DNA of 7,252 nt, from positions 1 through 7,252 of the forward strand of contig JAJYSO010000083.1 of assembly GCA_021793535.1 (NCBI GenBank), written 5' to 3'. The position numbers were made by a program, and so were the translations under genes. The stretch comes from Bacteroidota bacterium. GTDB taxonomy: Bacteria; Bacteroidota; Bacteroidia; Flavobacteriales; Flavobacteriaceae. Of this stretch, positions 6,155-7,252 are shown one piece after another. A model generated the notes under the pieces. It saw only the letters and a program-made list of their open reading frames with translations, was not told the DNA's origin and searched no databases. The first letter of the stretch is position 1; each line of letters starts with the position of its first letter.

Positions 6155-6607
6155 ATGAAAATTTTTACACTACTTATTGCAGGGGTCGCTTTGTTGAGTA
6201 TGAGCGCATGCAAAAACAAGAGTGCAGCTGATAAAATAAAGGCAAATGAGAACCGCTCTGCCCAACAGACAACAGCCGAGGAGCCCGCAGGAGAATACCC
6301 CGAAATTAGTTTTGAAGAGGCACTGTTCGATTTTGGGTCTATAAAAGAAGGAGCCGTTGTGGAGCACACCTTTGGCTTTACCAATACCGGAACGCAACCC
6401 CTCAAGATCACACAAGCAAAACCCAGTTGTGGGTGTACTGCCCCAGACTGGACACACAAGGAGATCGCTCCAGGAGAAAAAGGGACAGTAACGGTGAAGT
6501 TTGACTCCAGGGGAAGACCGGGACACCAAAATAAAAGTGTACGGTTGATTTCCAATACTAAAAATGGGAACGAAACCGTAAGCTTTACTGCTTATGTAGA
6601 AGAATAA
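6155..6607 (+). CDS. DUF1573 domain lipoprotein
   Basis: This 150-aa protein has a lipoprotein signal peptide (MKIFTLLIAGVALLSMSAC) with the lipid-accepting Cys at residue 19, so it should be anchored in the envelope. A low-complexity linker rich in A, N, Q and E (20-48) leads into a DUF1573 domain, an Ig-like beta sandwich at about 50-150: FDFGSIKEGAVVEHTFGFTN, the conserved PSCGC motif (90-94) and APGEKGTVTVKFDSRGRPG. The domain resembles ASPM/SPD-2/Hydin-type Ig folds; its role in Bacteroidota is unknown. The ATG at 6155 is preferred over an in-frame TTG two codons earlier because the signal peptide then starts MKIF. It sits between nusB and yajC, 45 nt before the latter. Confidence 0.9.
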   Translation: MKIFTLLIAGVALLSMSACKNKSAADKIKANENRSAQQTTAEEPAGEYPEISFEEALFDFGSIKEGAVVEHTFGFTNTGTQPLKITQAKPSCGCTAPDWTHKEIAPGEKGTVTVKFDSRGRPGHQNKSVRLISNTKNGNETVSFTAYVEE

Positions 6608-6652
6608 CAGACAAATTAATAATGATTTAAAAACCAAAAAAAAGATATACTT

Positions 6653-6946
6653 ATGGGTGAAGGAATAACAAGTTTGCTACCAATTATTGCAATTTTTGCC
6701 GTTTTCTACTTTTTTATGATCAGACCTCAAATGAAGCAGCGAAAAAAGGAAAAAAGTTTTTCTGAAAATTTAAAAAGAGGAGACAAAGTAGTAACCAAAA
6801 GTGGAATGTACGGTAAAGTTCTTGATTTTAGTGATAAAAGCAATACCGTAATATTGGAAACGGGTGCAGGAAAAATCACTTTTGACCGTTCTGCCATCTC
6901 GCTGGAAATGTCGGAAAAAAGAAATTCTAAAAAGGAAGACAACTAA
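6653..6946 (+). CDS. yajC: Preprotein translocase subunit YajC
   Basis: YajC is a small inner-membrane partner of the SecDF complex. The 97-aa product has one transmembrane helix (about residues 6-23, LLPIIAIFAVFYFFMI), directly followed by the invariant RPQ (24-26) and a basic stretch (MKQRKKEK). The cytoplasmic SH3-like domain follows: LKRGDKVVTKSGMYGKV (40-56), then ILETGAGKITFDRSAI (67-82). Length and order are normal for the family. The start at 6653 follows the A-rich stretch AAAAAAAAGATATACTT, typical of Bacteroidota translation starts without a Shine-Dalgarno site. It is the last gene of the nusB unit and is followed by tandem hairpin terminators. Confidence 0.96.
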   Translation: MGEGITSLLPIIAIFAVFYFFMIRPQMKQRKKEKSFSENLKRGDKVVTKSGMYGKVLDFSDKSNTVILETGAGKITFDRSAISLEMSEKRNSKKEDN

Positions 6947-6955
6947 GCTCACGGT

Positions 6956-6983
6956 ACCTCCTGAGGAGGTGTTCCTCTTTTTT
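6956..6983 (+). terminator. Terminator after yajC with two competing hairpins
   Basis: GAGGA (6963-6967) and TCCTC (6973-6977) form a stem with a 5-nt loop, or six pairs with a final G-U, directly followed by six T residues (6978-6983): an intrinsic terminator 10-40 nt after the yajC stop codon. An overlapping stronger stem, ACCTCC (6956-6961) with GGAGGT (6965-6970) and loop TGA, uses part of the same bases, so the two cannot form together. Confidence 0.7.
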
Positions 6984-7002
6984 AATGTACGGTGTAAAAA
7001 AC

Positions 7003-7029
7003 AAAAAGGTGGGGGCTCCTCACCTTTTT
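7003..7029. terminator. Bidirectional intrinsic terminator between yajC and the ferredoxin gene
   Basis: AAAAAGGTG (7003-7011) and CACCTTTTT (7021-7029) form a perfect 9-bp stem, extendable by three pairs (one G-U) to a triloop GCT. The plus strand ends with T5; the minus strand ends with T5, G and T6. It can therefore stop transcription from yajC and from the converging ferredoxin gene. Confidence 0.88.
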
Positions 7030-7042
7030 AAAAAAGCATCAG

Positions 7043-7077
7043 ACCTATCGGCCTTATTGAAGGTTCGGTAGGTTTTT
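7043..7077 (+). terminator. Third hairpin with T-tract in the convergent region
   Basis: ACCTATCG (7043-7050) pairs with CGGTAGGT (7066-7073), with one G-U pair. A small internal loop and the inner stem CCTT/AAGG with loop ATTG follow, and four more T residues come after the outer arm (7074-7077). As a plus-strand terminator it looks like a back-up for read-through from the nusB unit, and it protects the 3' end of the ferredoxin gene from antisense transcription. On the minus strand it lacks an adjacent T-tract. Confidence 0.6.
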
Positions 7078-7099
7078 AAACATATAGGTGGGCTTTTAC

Positions 7100-7252
7100 T
7101 TATTGCTCACTCGGGTGCATAAAAGCCTGTTTGGCTAAGAGCTCCTCATCGGTCTCTACGTGATCTTCATCGGGAACGCAGCAGTCCACTGGGCAAACAG
7201 CGGCACATTGGGGTTCTTCATGGAAACCCATACATTCCGTGCATTTGTCGGG
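7100..7252 (-). CDS. 2[4Fe-4S] ferredoxin, C-terminal part (5' end outside window)
   Basis: The 50 visible residues are the C-terminal end of a small cytoplasmic electron carrier with two [4Fe-4S] clusters. The fragment starts PDKCTECMGF and carries C-x2-C-x8-C-x3-C-P (Cys 4, 7, 16 and 20 of the visible part), with CVDCC-like cysteines just after (PVDCC, Cys 24 and 25). The 8-residue gap between the second and third cysteine and the C-terminal tail are those of Allochromatium-type ferredoxins; the fold would normally be completed by an N-terminal CxxCxxC cluster motif outside the window, giving about 115 aa in flavobacterial relatives. The stop TAA is at 7102-7100 and the gene converges on yajC. 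The redox partner cannot be deduced here. Confidence 0.92.
   Translation of the reverse strand, partial: PDKCTECMGFHEEPQCAAVCPVDCCVPDEDHVETDEELLAKQAFMHPSEQ

Noticed and set aside
6133..6228. ATG at 6133 opening a 31-codon ORF before and into the DUF1573 gene
   Set aside because: It is out of frame with the lipoprotein, has no recognisable content, and the ATG at 6155 gives a perfect lipoprotein signal peptide.
6127..6637. Two long minus-strand ORFs (142 and 155 aa) opposite the DUF1573 gene
   Set aside because: They lie antisense to a clearly recognised lipoprotein gene, are rich in Cys, Phe and Ser with no recognisable domain, and arise from codon bias of the true strand.
1..7252. CRISPR arrays, tRNA or rRNA genes, transposases, integration sites
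   Set aside because: I looked for regular repeats, tRNA-like cloverleaf ends, transposase motifs and long terminal inverted repeats on both strands and saw none.

Overview
The window looks like chromosomal DNA from a marine-type member of the Flavobacteriaceae (Bacteroidota). The evidence is a Bacteroidota-style long NusB (about 312 aa), a PUR-alpha-like DUF3276 protein, a DUF1573 lipoprotein next to yajC, AT-rich translation starts with few Shine-Dalgarno sites, and promoter-like TAnnTTTG boxes. The genus cannot be fixed from the sequence alone.

Layout. (1) Positions 1-2601, minus strand: an efflux operon read as tolC-like outer membrane channel, then an HlyD-like lipoprotein adaptor, then an ABC-2 type permease that runs off the left edge. 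The first two genes overlap by 8 nt and the next gap is 8 nt, so the three are almost certainly co-transcribed. (2) 2657-2684: an intrinsic terminator that ends the next unit to the right. (3) 2717-3082, minus: a small PUR-alpha-like (DUF3276) nucleic-acid-binding protein with a perfect 12-bp palindrome in its upstream region. (4) 3151-4908, minus: a full-length ABC exporter (membrane domain plus ATPase) whose catalytic glutamate position is Asp, with a leader of roughly 95 nt. (5) 4909-5150: a divergent promoter region with one good TAnnTTTG box on each strand. (6) 5151-6946, plus: nusB, a DUF1573 lipoprotein and yajC. (7) 6947-7099: a gene-free convergent region packed with three hairpins, at least one able to terminate in both directions. 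(8) 7100-7252, minus: the C-terminal half of a 2[4Fe-4S] ferredoxin, cut by the right edge.

How the genes work together. The left operon encodes an envelope-spanning export path (inner membrane permease, periplasmic adaptor, outer membrane channel). The plus-strand unit is a housekeeping cluster: transcription antitermination in rRNA synthesis (NusB), a secreted lipoprotein of unknown role, and the Sec accessory subunit YajC. The ABC exporter and the DUF3276 gene may be read together, since no hairpin terminator separates them.

I found no CRISPR array, tRNA, rRNA, insertion sequence or phage gene, and no strong case for a wholly new system. The points most worth a second look are the exporter with an altered Walker B site and no visible partner, its possibly structured leader with a 17-codon ORF, and palindromes placed at candidate promoters.
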